The translations under genes were made by a program, and so were the position numbers. Of a DNA stretch of 7,518 nucleotides, positions 1-6,025 are shown in pieces (position 1 is the stretch's first letter; each line of letters opens with the position of its first letter). Source of the DNA: Chloroflexota bacterium (GTDB lineage: Bacteria > Chloroflexota > Dehalococcoidia > SM23-28-2 > RBG-16-64-32). The DNA is taken from positions 1-7,518 of the forward strand of contig JADFNQ010000059.1 in NCBI GenBank assembly GCA_022563285.1, written 5' to 3'. Below the pieces are notes generated by a model, which was given only the letters and a program-made list of their open reading frames with translations, made no database searches and was not told where the DNA came from.

Positions 1-2365
1 AGCTGATCTCCAGCGCCTCGCGGTTGTAGCGCCGGCCCTGGCAGACCTCGCAGGGCACCTCCACGTCGGGCAGGAACTGCATCTCGATCTGGATATAGCC
101 CTGGCCCTGGCAGGCCTCGCAGCGGCCTCCCTTGACGTTGAAGGAGAAGCGGCCCGGCTTGTAGCCGCGCAAACGGGCCTCCGGCACCGAGGCGAACAGC
201 TCGCGGATGGGGGTGAACATGCCGGTGTAGGTGGTAGGGTTGGAGCGCGGGGTGCGGCCGATGGGCGACTGGTCGATGGTCACCACCTTGTCCAACTGCT
301 CCAGGCCCACGATGGCGTCGCACTCGCCGGGGCGCTCACGCGCGCCGTACAGGAGCTGGGCGGCCTTCTTGGAGAGGATCTCGTCCACCAGTGAGGACTT
401 GCCGGAGCCGGACACCCCTGTGACGCAGATGAACTGGCCCAACGGTATGCGCACATCGATGTTCTTCAGGTTGTTCTCGCGCGCGGCCTGGATGAGCACT
501 ACCTTGCCGTTGCCGGCACGGCGATGGGCGGGTAGCGGTATCTCACGCCGGCCGCTGAGGTATAGGCCGGTGATCGACTCGGCGCAGTCTGCGACCGCTT
601 CTTGCGGGCCGGCGACCACCATGTAGCCGCCGGCCTCGCCGGCGCCGGGGCCGAGGTCGATGATGTGGTCGGCGGCCCGGATCATCGCCTCGTCGTGCTC
701 CACCACCAGCACCGTGTTCCCCAGGTCGCGCAGCCGCTTGAGCGTGTCGATGAGGCGGGCGTCGTCCGCGGGGTGCAGCCCGATGGAAGGCTCGTCGCAG
801 ACGTAGAGGACGCCCATCAGAGAAGAGCCGATCTGGGTCGCCAGCCGGATGCGATGCGCCTCGCCCCCGGCCAGCGTACCCGTGCGCCGGTCCAGCGTCA
901 GATAGTCCAACCCTACGTCGCGCAGGAAGACAAGGCGAGAGCGGATCTCCTTTAGCACCTGGTGAGCGATCGTCCGTTCGCGCTCGCTCAGGGGTGAGTC
1001 GTTCGCCGTCAGGCGCTCGACCCAGTCCAGCGCCTCCACGATGCTCATCTGGGAGATGCGGTGGATGTTCGTCTCGTTCACGGTGACGGCCAGGGACTCA
1101 GGCTTGAGGCGGGCCCCGCCGCAGGACGGGCAGGGGTTCTCCGCCATGTACCGCTCGATCTCCTGCCGGACGTAGTCGGAATCGGTCTCCCGGTAGCGGC
1201 GCTCCAGGTTGGGGATGACGCCCTCGAAGGTGGTGTCCCACTTGTTGTCCTCACCGCCCGCGCCCTGGTAGTGGAGGGTGATGGTGCTGTCGTCCCCGTA
1301 GAGGATCGTATTAACCTGCTCCTGCGACAGCTCCTTGACGGGGACGTTCACGGAGAAGCGGTGCTTGCGGGCCACCGCCTCCAGGATGCGCATGTACCAG
1401 GCGGCAACGGAGCTGGAGCGGGACCAGGGCTGGACGGCGCCCTCCGCCAGAGTGAGGTTCTTGTTGGCGATCACCAGCTCCGGGTCAAGCTCCATCTTGA
1501 CACCGAGACCGGTGCACTCCTTGCAGGCGCCGTGGGGGCTGTTGAAGCTGAAGTTCCGGGGCTCGATCTCGCCGAAGGAGAGCTGGCAGTGGACGCAGGC
1601 GAAGTGCTCCGAGTAGAGCCGCTCGTCTTCGCCTTCGATCCAGACGACGAGCTGGCCTCCGCCCAGACGCAGCGCCGTCTCCACGGAGTCGGACAGGCGG
1701 GTCTTCTCCGACGTGTCCTCGCCGGGCCCCTCCGTCACCACCCTATCGACCACGATGTCGATGGAGTGACGCTTGTTCTTGTCCAGCGTTATCTCTTCGC
1801 CCAGGTCCCGCACGGCGCCGTCCACCCGGACGCGCACGAAGCCGGCCTTGCGGGCGTCCTCGAACGCCTTCTGGTACTCCCCCTTACGATCGCGCACCAG
1901 GGGGGCGAGGATCATCAGCCTCTTTCCCGGCGGCAGGCCGAGGATAGAGTCCACGATCTGCTGTACCGTCTGACGCTCTATAGGGCGGCCACACTGGGGG
2001 CAGTGGGGATGGCCGACGCGGGCGAACAGGAGGCGGAGGTAGTCGTATATCTCGGTCTGGGTGGCCACGGTGGAACGCGGGTTGCGGGAGGCCCCCTTCT
2101 GGTCGATGGATATGGCGGGGGAGAGCCCCTCGATGTAGTCGACGTCCGGCTTCTCCATCAGCCCCAGGAACTGGCGGGCGTAGGCGGAGAGGGACTCCAC
2201 ATAGCGCCGCTGTCCTTCCGCGTAAATCGTGTCGAAGGCGAGGGAGGACTTGCCGGAGCCGGAGACGCCGGTGATGACGACGAGCTTATCGCGGGGGATC
2301 TCTACGTCGATGTTCTTCAGGTTATGCTCGCGGGCGCCGCGAACGATTATCGAGTTAAGGGGCAT
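1..2365 (-). CDS. uvrA: UvrABC excinuclease subunit A (UvrA), partial at C-terminus
   Basis: UvrA is the ATP-driven damage sensor of nucleotide excision repair, which loads UvrB on distorted DNA. The 788 codons visible start at ATG 2365-2363 (MPLNSIIVRGAREHNLKNID). Walker A1 GVSGSGKS is at residues 33-40. The first zinc module is C257, C260, C281, C284. The first ABC signature reads LAGGEAHRIRLA (498-509), followed by Walker B VLYVCDEP (D524, E525) and the switch histidine H557. The second Walker A, GVSGSGKS, is at 650-657 and the second zinc module is C749, C752, C772, C775. The family is usually about 940-960 residues, so roughly 160 residues, including the second signature and Walker B, lie beyond the left edge. 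The signature differs from the more usual LSGGEAQ. The Shine-Dalgarno is weak (AAGGGAC about 14 bases upstream). The start lies 6 bases after the stop of the nuclease-like gene, so translation may be coupled. Identification is secure. Confidence 0.98.
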   Translation of the reverse strand, partial: MPLNSIIVRGAREHNLKNIDVEIPRDKLVVITGVSGSGKSSLAFDTIYAEGQRRYVESLSAYARQFLGLMEKPDVDYIEGLSPAISIDQKGASRNPRSTVATQTEIYDYLRLLFARVGHPHCPQCGRPIERQTVQQIVDSILGLPPGKRLMILAPLVRDRKGEYQKAFEDARKAGFVRVRVDGAVRDLGEEITLDKNKRHSIDIVVDRVVTEGPGEDTSEKTRLSDSVETALRLGGGQLVVWIEGEDERLYSEHFACVHCQLSFGEIEPRNFSFNSPHGACKECTGLGVKMELDPELVIANKNLTLAEGAVQPWSRSSSVAAWYMRILEAVARKHRFSVNVPVKELSQEQVNTILYGDDSTITLHYQGAGGEDNKWDTTFEGVIPNLERRYRETDSDYVRQEIERYMAENPCPSCGGARLKPESLAVTVNETNIHRISQMSIVEALDWVERLTANDSPLSERERTIAHQVLKEIRSRLVFLRDVGLDYLTLDRRTGTLAGGEAHRIRLATQIGSSLMGVLYVCDEPSIGLHPADDARLIDTLKRLRDLGNTVLVVEHDEAMIRAADHIIDLGPGAGEAGGYMVVAGPQEAVADCAESITGLYLSGRREIPLPAHRRAGNGKVVLIQAARENNLKNIDVRIPLGQFICVTGVSGSGKSSLVDEILSKKAAQLLYGARERPGECDAIVGLEQLDKVVTIDQSPIGRTPRSNPTTYTGMFTPIRELFASVPEARLRGYKPGRFSFNVKGGRCEACQGQGYIQIEMQFLPDVEVPCEVCQGRRYNREALEIS

Positions 2366-2371
2366 AGTGCT

Positions 2372-3532
2372 CTAATTGTCCCTTCGAGTTTCAGCTGCTA
2401 TTTGCCGGTCCAATTCTTCAAGGGCCATCGGGCTCACGAACCAGACAGGTTTGGGAATTTCACTGAATCTAGCCATGATGGCTCGACCAGGGTGAATGGG
2501 CCATATCTCATCAGTCAACCACTGTTGAAGCACCGCCTGATGGGTTGAGAAATCTGGATGCCCCAACCAAAATTCACCAGCTATCGTGGCGACGTCTAAC
2601 CGAATGGTCGTCGGGGTGGCAACCCATCTCCCACATTGATCCCAGGCCGCGACGGCTTCTTGCTTGATTGAATCTATAGATGGTTGCCAAGTCGCGACCT
2701 CGTGTTCGAAGTCCTGGTCATTTTGAATAGCTCTATAAGATGTTTCCAACCTTAGACGGCGCGCTATCTCTGTCCGAGGCACGAGGCGCAGATTAGGTGT
2801 TAGTACTTGTTCGCTGCTACCACCGACAACGTCGCCAATTGCACTGACGATGTCTTCAATGCTCAGATCAGCGATTTCTTCTTCCACATCCTTGGTTGTA
2901 GCAAGCGGGTTTAGCAAGAACATTGTCTGATCCGTCTCAGTCATACCGCCAAGTCTTCTGAGCGCCCGTATGACTGTACGGAAAACTACTAACGGCCAAA
3001 CCCGGCCAAATATCGTCTTGCACTCGACAACAAGTGTCAGTGTTCCCATATCAATCAAGTAGTCTGGAACTCTGGTCTTGTTGCTCCGGCGCAACTTGGA
3101 CACGCCTGACCACTCGAATAAAGTAGCTACGGCGAGCATTTCCCAAGCGACAGAGTGAATCCTCTTGTCAAGCCAGTAACCGCTCTCGCCTCCGATCTCC
3201 TTGAACCAATTCCTGATTCCACCTACGGAATGTTTATCGAAAGCCTCCAGATTGTGCTCCAGGGCATCGAGCGAGGTGGCTTCAGGAGAGAACTTGGCTA
3301 GTTGCCTAGCCATATGATCGATACTCTCCTGATCCGGTTTCCAATAGGGCTCAAGGTCGTCGGTTAGGCGTCGAGTAAAGTTGACCAGTTCAGGTGACTT
3401 GATCCAGTCATCTTCGGCCAGGCGCACCTTGAGCCACGCTCCAAGGCTCGAGTCCACTCTGGGCCTCGCCTCGATTTCGCGGATGAGCCGTGCAGCGGTG
3501 GTCTCCAAGCGTTCTAGCACTTCGTCAGACAT
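2372..3532 (-). CDS. Putative PD-(D/E)XK nuclease-fold protein, family not recognised
   Basis: This 386-residue protein matches no named family that I recognise. The centre has the layout of a PD-(D/E)XK nuclease core. A helix around E131 (AWEMLAVATLFEW) precedes P156-D157, then 12 residues, then E170-C171-K172 at the end of a hydrophobic strand (LTLVVECK). The roughly 110 residues before and 200 after look soluble and mixed helical, with no membrane segment or signal peptide. They could be DNA-binding or specificity regions, but no motif proves it. The start is ATG 3532-3530, with a weak AGGA 10 bases upstream and a promoter candidate at 3587-3615. GC is near 48% in four counted 60-base stretches, against about 68% in neighbouring genes, which suggests transfer from another genome. 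It ends 6 bases before uvrA on the same strand. A restriction-type, defence or repair nuclease is possible. The coding call is firm, the fold is likely and the role is unknown. Confidence 0.8.
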   Translation of the reverse strand: MSDEVLERLETTAARLIREIEARPRVDSSLGAWLKVRLAEDDWIKSPELVNFTRRLTDDLEPYWKPDQESIDHMARQLAKFSPEATSLDALEHNLEAFDKHSVGGIRNWFKEIGGESGYWLDKRIHSVAWEMLAVATLFEWSGVSKLRRSNKTRVPDYLIDMGTLTLVVECKTIFGRVWPLVVFRTVIRALRRLGGMTETDQTMFLLNPLATTKDVEEEIADLSIEDIVSAIGDVVGGSSEQVLTPNLRLVPRTEIARRLRLETSYRAIQNDQDFEHEVATWQPSIDSIKQEAVAAWDQCGRWVATPTTIRLDVATIAGEFWLGHPDFSTHQAVLQQWLTDEIWPIHPGRAIMARFSEIPKPVWFVSPMALEELDRQIAAETRRDN

Positions 3533-3586
3533 AGGAGATCATTCCTGCTCTTTGGATCATCAACTCAGCCCGTTGGTCAAAAGCTT

Positions 3587-3615
3587 ATTTTACCGCCCTG
3601 CCAAGATTAGAACAA
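3587..3615 (-). promoter_or_regulatory. Candidate sigma-70 promoter for the nuclease-like gene
   Basis: Read on the minus strand, TTGTTC (3615-3610) and TAAAAT (3592-3587) are separated by exactly 17 bases. The -10 matches consensus at five of six positions and the -35 at three. Transcription would begin near 3580, giving a leader of about 50 bases before the ATG at 3532. No other promoter is evident between this gene and uvrA, so it may serve both. Confidence 0.4.
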
Positions 3616-3648
3616 GGGTTTTAGATGGCGTCTTGCGCGAGCCGCCGC

Positions 3649-3654
3649 TAGAAT
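3649..3654 (+). promoter_or_regulatory. Possible -10 element for the FKBP lipoprotein gene
   Basis: TAGAAT matches the TATAAT consensus at five of six positions and lies 40 bases before the GTG start of the FKBP gene. No convincing -35 is present 16-18 bases upstream, and there is no TG extension. Either the promoter is weak or activator-dependent, or this hexamer is chance. The rest of the 160-base divergent region (3533-3693) holds no ORF that looks coding. Confidence 0.25.
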
Positions 3655-3678
3655 AGTAGCCAATTGCGGATAACCAGA

Positions 3679-3687
3679 GGTGAGGAG
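3679..3687 (+). promoter_or_regulatory. Ribosome binding site that fixes the FKBP start at GTG 3694
   Basis: GGTGAGGAG contains GAGGAG ending 6 bases before GTG 3694-3696. The same frame is open further upstream to a TTG at 3664, but that start would place this Shine-Dalgarno inside the gene and add charged residues ahead of the signal peptide. Confidence 0.7.
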
Positions 3688-3693
3688 AAGCCA

Positions 3694-4185
3694 GTGAGGA
3701 TACGTCTTCCAACAGTACTAGTGGGGACCCTGGCGGTCTTGGCCGTAGTGCTGGCCGCCTGCAACGGCGACGGTAACGGCGGCCAGACGCCGGCAGCGGA
3801 CGGAGGAGACATGACACAGGGACCACCAGCGGTATCCGGGGAGACGATCACAACGGGCAGCGGGCTCCAGTACATAGACATCGTCGCCGGGACCGGGGAC
3901 TCGCCGCAGCCGACAGAGACGGTAGTGGTGCACTACACCGGCTGGCTGGAGGACGGTACGAAGTTCGATAGCTCCCTGGACCGCGGCCAGCCGTTCAGCT
4001 TCTCCATCGGCCTGGGTCAGGTGATCAGGGGCTGGGACGAAGGGCTGGCGACGATGCAGGTGGGCGGCAAGCGACGGCTGATCATCCCATCGGACCTCGC
4101 CTACGGTGAGGCCGGAGCCGGTGGCGGATCTATCCCTCCCAACGCGACCCTCATCTTCGACGTGGAGCTGCTGGAGATCCAGTAG
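3694..4185 (+). CDS. FKBP-type peptidyl-prolyl cis-trans isomerase, lipoprotein
   Basis: This enzyme catalyses cis-trans isomerisation of Xaa-Pro bonds and probably assists folding outside the membrane. From GTG 3694 the protein has 163 residues. Arg2 and Arg4 are followed by a hydrophobic stretch (V8-V19) and the lipobox LAAC, with lipidated Cys23. A flexible Gly/Pro/Asp-rich linker covers about 24-50. The FKBP domain runs from about 55 to 162. By alignment from memory to human FKBP12, the pocket residues are kept: Y81, F91, D92, F101, V110-I111, W114, Y137 and F155. The region after Y137 is a short glycine-rich loop (GEAGAGGGSIPP) in place of the histidine-bearing loop of FKBP12. It is usual in bacterial FKBPs. 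The gene lies divergent from the nuclease-like gene and upstream of a SnoaL-like gene that has its own promoter. Assignment is secure, the client proteins unknown. Confidence 0.95.
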   Translation: MRIRLPTVLVGTLAVLAVVLAACNGDGNGGQTPAADGGDMTQGPPAVSGETITTGSGLQYIDIVAGTGDSPQPTETVVVHYTGWLEDGTKFDSSLDRGQPFSFSIGLGQVIRGWDEGLATMQVGGKRRLIIPSDLAYGEAGAGGGSIPPNATLIFDVELLEIQ

Positions 4186-4207
4186 TGCCGTTAGCAGCGG
4201 CCCAGGG

Positions 4208-4235
4208 TTGACTTGCGCAGCCTTCGCTGTACAAT
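4208..4235 (+). promoter_or_regulatory. Sigma-70-type promoter for the SnoaL-like gene
   Basis: TTGACT (4208-4213) and TACAAT (4230-4235) are separated by 16 bases, each with five of six consensus matches. Predicted transcription starts near 4242, leaving a leader of about 30 bases that contains the Shine-Dalgarno. This is the best promoter match seen in the window and separates this gene from the FKBP gene just upstream. Confidence 0.65.
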
Positions 4236-4256
4236 GGCGACCGTCAATCTTAGCCG

Positions 4257-4263
4257 AAAGGAG
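4257..4263 (+). promoter_or_regulatory. Ribosome binding site that fixes the SnoaL-like start at ATG 4273
   Basis: AAAGGAG lies 9 bases before ATG 4273. The frame is also open upstream to an ATG at 4234 and a TTG at 4213, but those overlap the promoter hexamers and have no Shine-Dalgarno. Confidence 0.7.
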
Positions 4264-4272
4264 ATCAAAGAG

Positions 4273-4665
4273 ATGCCGGAACACCCGAACGTGGGCCTGT
4301 TCAGGAAGGGGTATGAAGCGTTCGCCAAGGGGGACATAGCGACGCTCAGGGAGCTGTTCAGCGAGGACGTGGTGTGGCATGTCTCCGGCAACAGCCCAAT
4401 CTCGGGCGAGTACAGGGGGCAGGAAGCGGTCTTCGCCTTCTTCGCCCGGATCGCGGAGCTGAGCGGAGGCACATTCCGCATCGATCTGCACGACGTTGTG
4501 GCCAACGACGAGCACGCGGTGGCGCTGGTGCGGTCGACGGCCAGCCGCCAGGGGAAGCAGCTAGATTCGCGGGAAACGCACATCTCCCACGTCAGAAACG
4601 GGAAGATCACGGAATTCTGGGGTTTCCCGGAAGACCTGCGAGTGCCCGACGAGTTCTGGTCTTAG
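4273..4665 (+). CDS. SnoaL-like / NTF2-like domain protein
   Basis: This is a 130-residue single-domain protein of the cone-shaped alpha+beta barrel superfamily (SnoaL/NTF2-like), whose members include polyketide cyclases, ketosteroid isomerase relatives and many small stand-alone proteins of unknown ligand. The family pattern is clear. The N-terminal helix has RKGYEAFAKGDIATLRELFS (11-30), followed by the strand DVVWHVSG (32-39), then SGEYRGQEAVFAFFARI (44-60). C-terminal strands include VALVRSTA and HVRNGKITEFWGF. There is no signal peptide or membrane segment. It is transcribed from its own promoter. Its TAG (4663-4665) overlaps the stop of the converging translin-family gene. The fold is confidently assigned, the reaction or ligand is not determinable, and neighbours give no hint of a polyketide or steroid pathway. 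Confidence 0.88.
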   Translation: MPEHPNVGLFRKGYEAFAKGDIATLRELFSEDVVWHVSGNSPISGEYRGQEAVFAFFARIAELSGGTFRIDLHDVVANDEHAVALVRSTASRQGKQLDSRETHISHVRNGKITEFWGFPEDLRVPDEFWS

Positions 4666-5315
4666 CCCAGCCGCTTACCGAACTCGTCCAGCCTCTGCTC
4701 CAGCTCCCGCTGGACGGCGGCCATCGTGAAGTCGCCGCGCGTGCGCTCCAGGATGCCGCGCATGGCGTCGGTGGTGCGGCGCAGGCCGCCCGTAATCGCC
4801 TCCGGGAAGTCCATGGTGACAAGTACGTCGTAGATGTCGCCCATGGCGGCCAGCACATCCTCGCAGTGCGCCACGTCCCCCTCGCGCAGCGAGTCCAGCA
4901 GGTGCCGTCGCAGCTCCCCTATCGTTTCCGCGACGCCGTTCATGTAGGCCGCGGCGAGCACGCCGAGATCGTCCGGCCCAGGCAACGGCCGGCCGGCGAT
5001 GAGGGCGAGGGTGGTAGCGGCCTCGGCGTACTCCTTCTGGGCGTCGTGTACGAAGCCGGCGTGGAAGATATCCCGGTGCTGGGAAAGGGCCGCGCCAACC
5101 TGCTTCAGATTAGCGGCCGCTTTCGCGATCAGCTCCTCGGCTGCCTCGAACTCGCGGCGGTGGACACAGCGGATGGCGTTGGCGGAGAAGCGGATCGTCT
5201 CGCGGCAGAGGGGGAGCGCCTGTTCGCGGGCGCGGTGCTTCGCCGTAAAGTGGTCGCGGGCGGAGTCCGCGATCTCGTTCAGGCCGTCGGTGTTCATGGT
5301 GTCAGCGCCCCTCAC
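4662..5315 (-). CDS. Translin-family protein (TRAX/translin-like, prokaryotic type)
   Basis: Eukaryotic translin and TRAX form the C3PO endoribonuclease; prokaryotic members are alpha-helical proteins predicted to bind or cleave RNA. The 217-residue frame is almost entirely helical. It has family hallmarks: HAGFVHDAQKEYAEA at 85-99, NGVAETIGELRRHLLDSLR at 126-144, and DFPEAITGGLRR at 169-180 followed by ERTRGDFT. E95 and E98 form an ExxE pair like the acidic pair of TRAX, and D163 is a candidate third acidic residue; this correspondence is my inference. The start is either GTG 5315, whose GTGA overlaps the TGA of the upstream FmdB gene, or ATG 5297 with a weak GAGG about 12 bases upstream. 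I give the longer form because of the coupling overlap. It is the last gene of the minus-strand block. Family call is firm, biochemical activity unproven. Confidence 0.88.
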   Translation of the reverse strand: MRGADTMNTDGLNEIADSARDHFTAKHRAREQALPLCRETIRFSANAIRCVHRREFEAAEELIAKAAANLKQVGAALSQHRDIFHAGFVHDAQKEYAEAATTLALIAGRPLPGPDDLGVLAAAYMNGVAETIGELRRHLLDSLREGDVAHCEDVLAAMGDIYDVLVTMDFPEAITGGLRRTTDAMRGILERTRGDFTMAAVQRELEQRLDEFGKRLG

Positions 5316-5650
5316 AGATCCTTTACCGGCTCCGGTAACTCGCCCTCCCGCGCGGCGTCGATCATCTTCTTCGCCTCCTCGGGCATCTCAATACCGGACT
5401 CCCGGAACTTGCGCTCCGCCCAGCGGCCGATCTGGCGGGGGTCCTTGTAGTCCTCCAACCGCTTGGGCTCCGAGCCGTAGTCCCCCATAATAGTCGATCC
5501 CGAGCGGTGATAGGCGAAGCCGGATACGGCCAGCTCCAGCCGCCGCGAGCCGCACACTTTGCAGCGGATCTCCCTAGAAGAGGCTATCGTCTTCTGGAAC
5601 ACGCTGGTCAGGCGTCTGCACTTGCGGCACTTATACTCGTAGATCGGCAT
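5312..5650 (-). CDS. FmdB-family zinc-ribbon protein, second copy
   Basis: This 112-residue protein begins with the FmdB-type zinc ribbon MPIYEYKCRKC, with C8, C11, C30 and C33 as the likely zinc ligands. The family name comes from a proposed regulator of formamidase, but most members are uncharacterised small zinc-ribbon proteins. The C-terminal half is charged and contains DPRQIGRWAERKF (70-82) and GELPE (103-107). The same positions are conserved in the adjacent paralogue without any gap. Its ATG at 5650 shares one base with the TAA of the upstream copy (TAATG), and its TGA overlaps the GTG of the translin-family gene, so translation is probably coupled on both sides. A nucleic-acid or protein-binding role is plausible; nothing visible indicates enzymatic activity. 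Confidence 0.88.
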   Translation of the reverse strand: MPIYEYKCRKCRRLTSVFQKTIASSREIRCKVCGSRRLELAVSGFAYHRSGSTIMGDYGSEPKRLEDYKDPRQIGRWAERKFRESGIEMPEEAKKMIDAAREGELPEPVKDL

Positions 5651-6021
5651 TATAAGTCCCCGGCGAACGCCTCTTCGACGTCATCGCCGTCGCTGAGGTC
5701 GTCCGGCATCTCACCGGCCTCCATTCGATCCAGCTCCGCCTCCGCCTCCGCGTCCAGCGGCTCTCCCATCTGCCGGCTCATGCGGCGCACCCAGCGCGCC
5801 ATCGAGGTGGGGTCATTCTCGTCCACGTCCGCCAGGCTGGACTCGTCCAGGCTGGAGAAAGCGTCCTCCTCAGAGCGAACGACAGATACGCGGGAGATGA
5901 GACGGGACATCTTGCGGGAGCCGCAGTGGGAGCAGACTGCATCTGCGCCACCGCCGATGCTGCGGGTGAACACGGAGGTGCGGCGGCGGCACCTATCGCA
6001 TCGGAACTCGTATATCGGCAT
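5650..6021 (-). CDS. FmdB-family zinc-ribbon protein, first copy
   Basis: This 123-residue protein opens with MPIYEFRCDRC and keeps C8, C11, C30 and C33 of the FmdB zinc ribbon. A serine/aspartate-rich linker (about 50-69) leads to DPTSMARWVRRMSRQMGEP (70-88) and GEMPDD (103-108), then a very acidic end (SDGDDVEEAF). Aligned without gaps, about 35 of the first 107 residues are identical to the downstream copy, so the two are tandem paralogues that have diverged considerably. ATG 6021 lies 4 bases after the stop of the RecB-like nuclease gene, without a strong Shine-Dalgarno of its own, and probably depends on translation of that gene. It may act with the neighbouring nuclease or translin protein, which is inference from context only. 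Confidence 0.88.
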   Translation of the reverse strand: MPIYEFRCDRCRRRTSVFTRSIGGGADAVCSHCGSRKMSRLISRVSVVRSEEDAFSSLDESSLADVDENDPTSMARWVRRMSRQMGEPLDAEAEAELDRMEAGEMPDDLSDGDDVEEAFAGDL

Positions 6022-6025
6022 ACGC

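Noticed and set aside
1061..2548. A 495-codon open frame on the plus strand
   Set aside because: It lies antisense to uvrA, whose minus-strand frame has every expected motif. The plus-strand product has no recognisable domain and biased composition typical of a high-GC shadow frame.
3600..3629. Imperfect inverted repeat (GCCA...TAGAAC / GTTTTAGATGGC) overlapping the -35 of the nuclease promoter
   Set aside because: The arms match only with gaps and mismatches, so an operator cannot be claimed. It also lacks a following T-run for a terminator.
3662..3674. Short match to the lac operator core (AATTGCGGATAAC)
   Set aside because: Only one arm resembles the operator, there is no palindrome, and no LacI-type gene or sugar operon is present. 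Chance similarity.
4187..4201. GCCG-N7-CGGC hairpin after the FKBP stop
   Set aside because: The four-base stem is too short and no T-run follows, so it is not a supportable terminator.
3718..4515. A 265-codon open frame on the minus strand
   Set aside because: It is antisense to the FKBP and SnoaL-like genes, both supported by conserved residues, a promoter and Shine-Dalgarno sites.
4374..5450. A 358-codon open frame on the plus strand
   Set aside because: It crosses the SnoaL-like gene out of frame and runs antisense to the translin-family and FmdB genes. It has no start signal and no family features.
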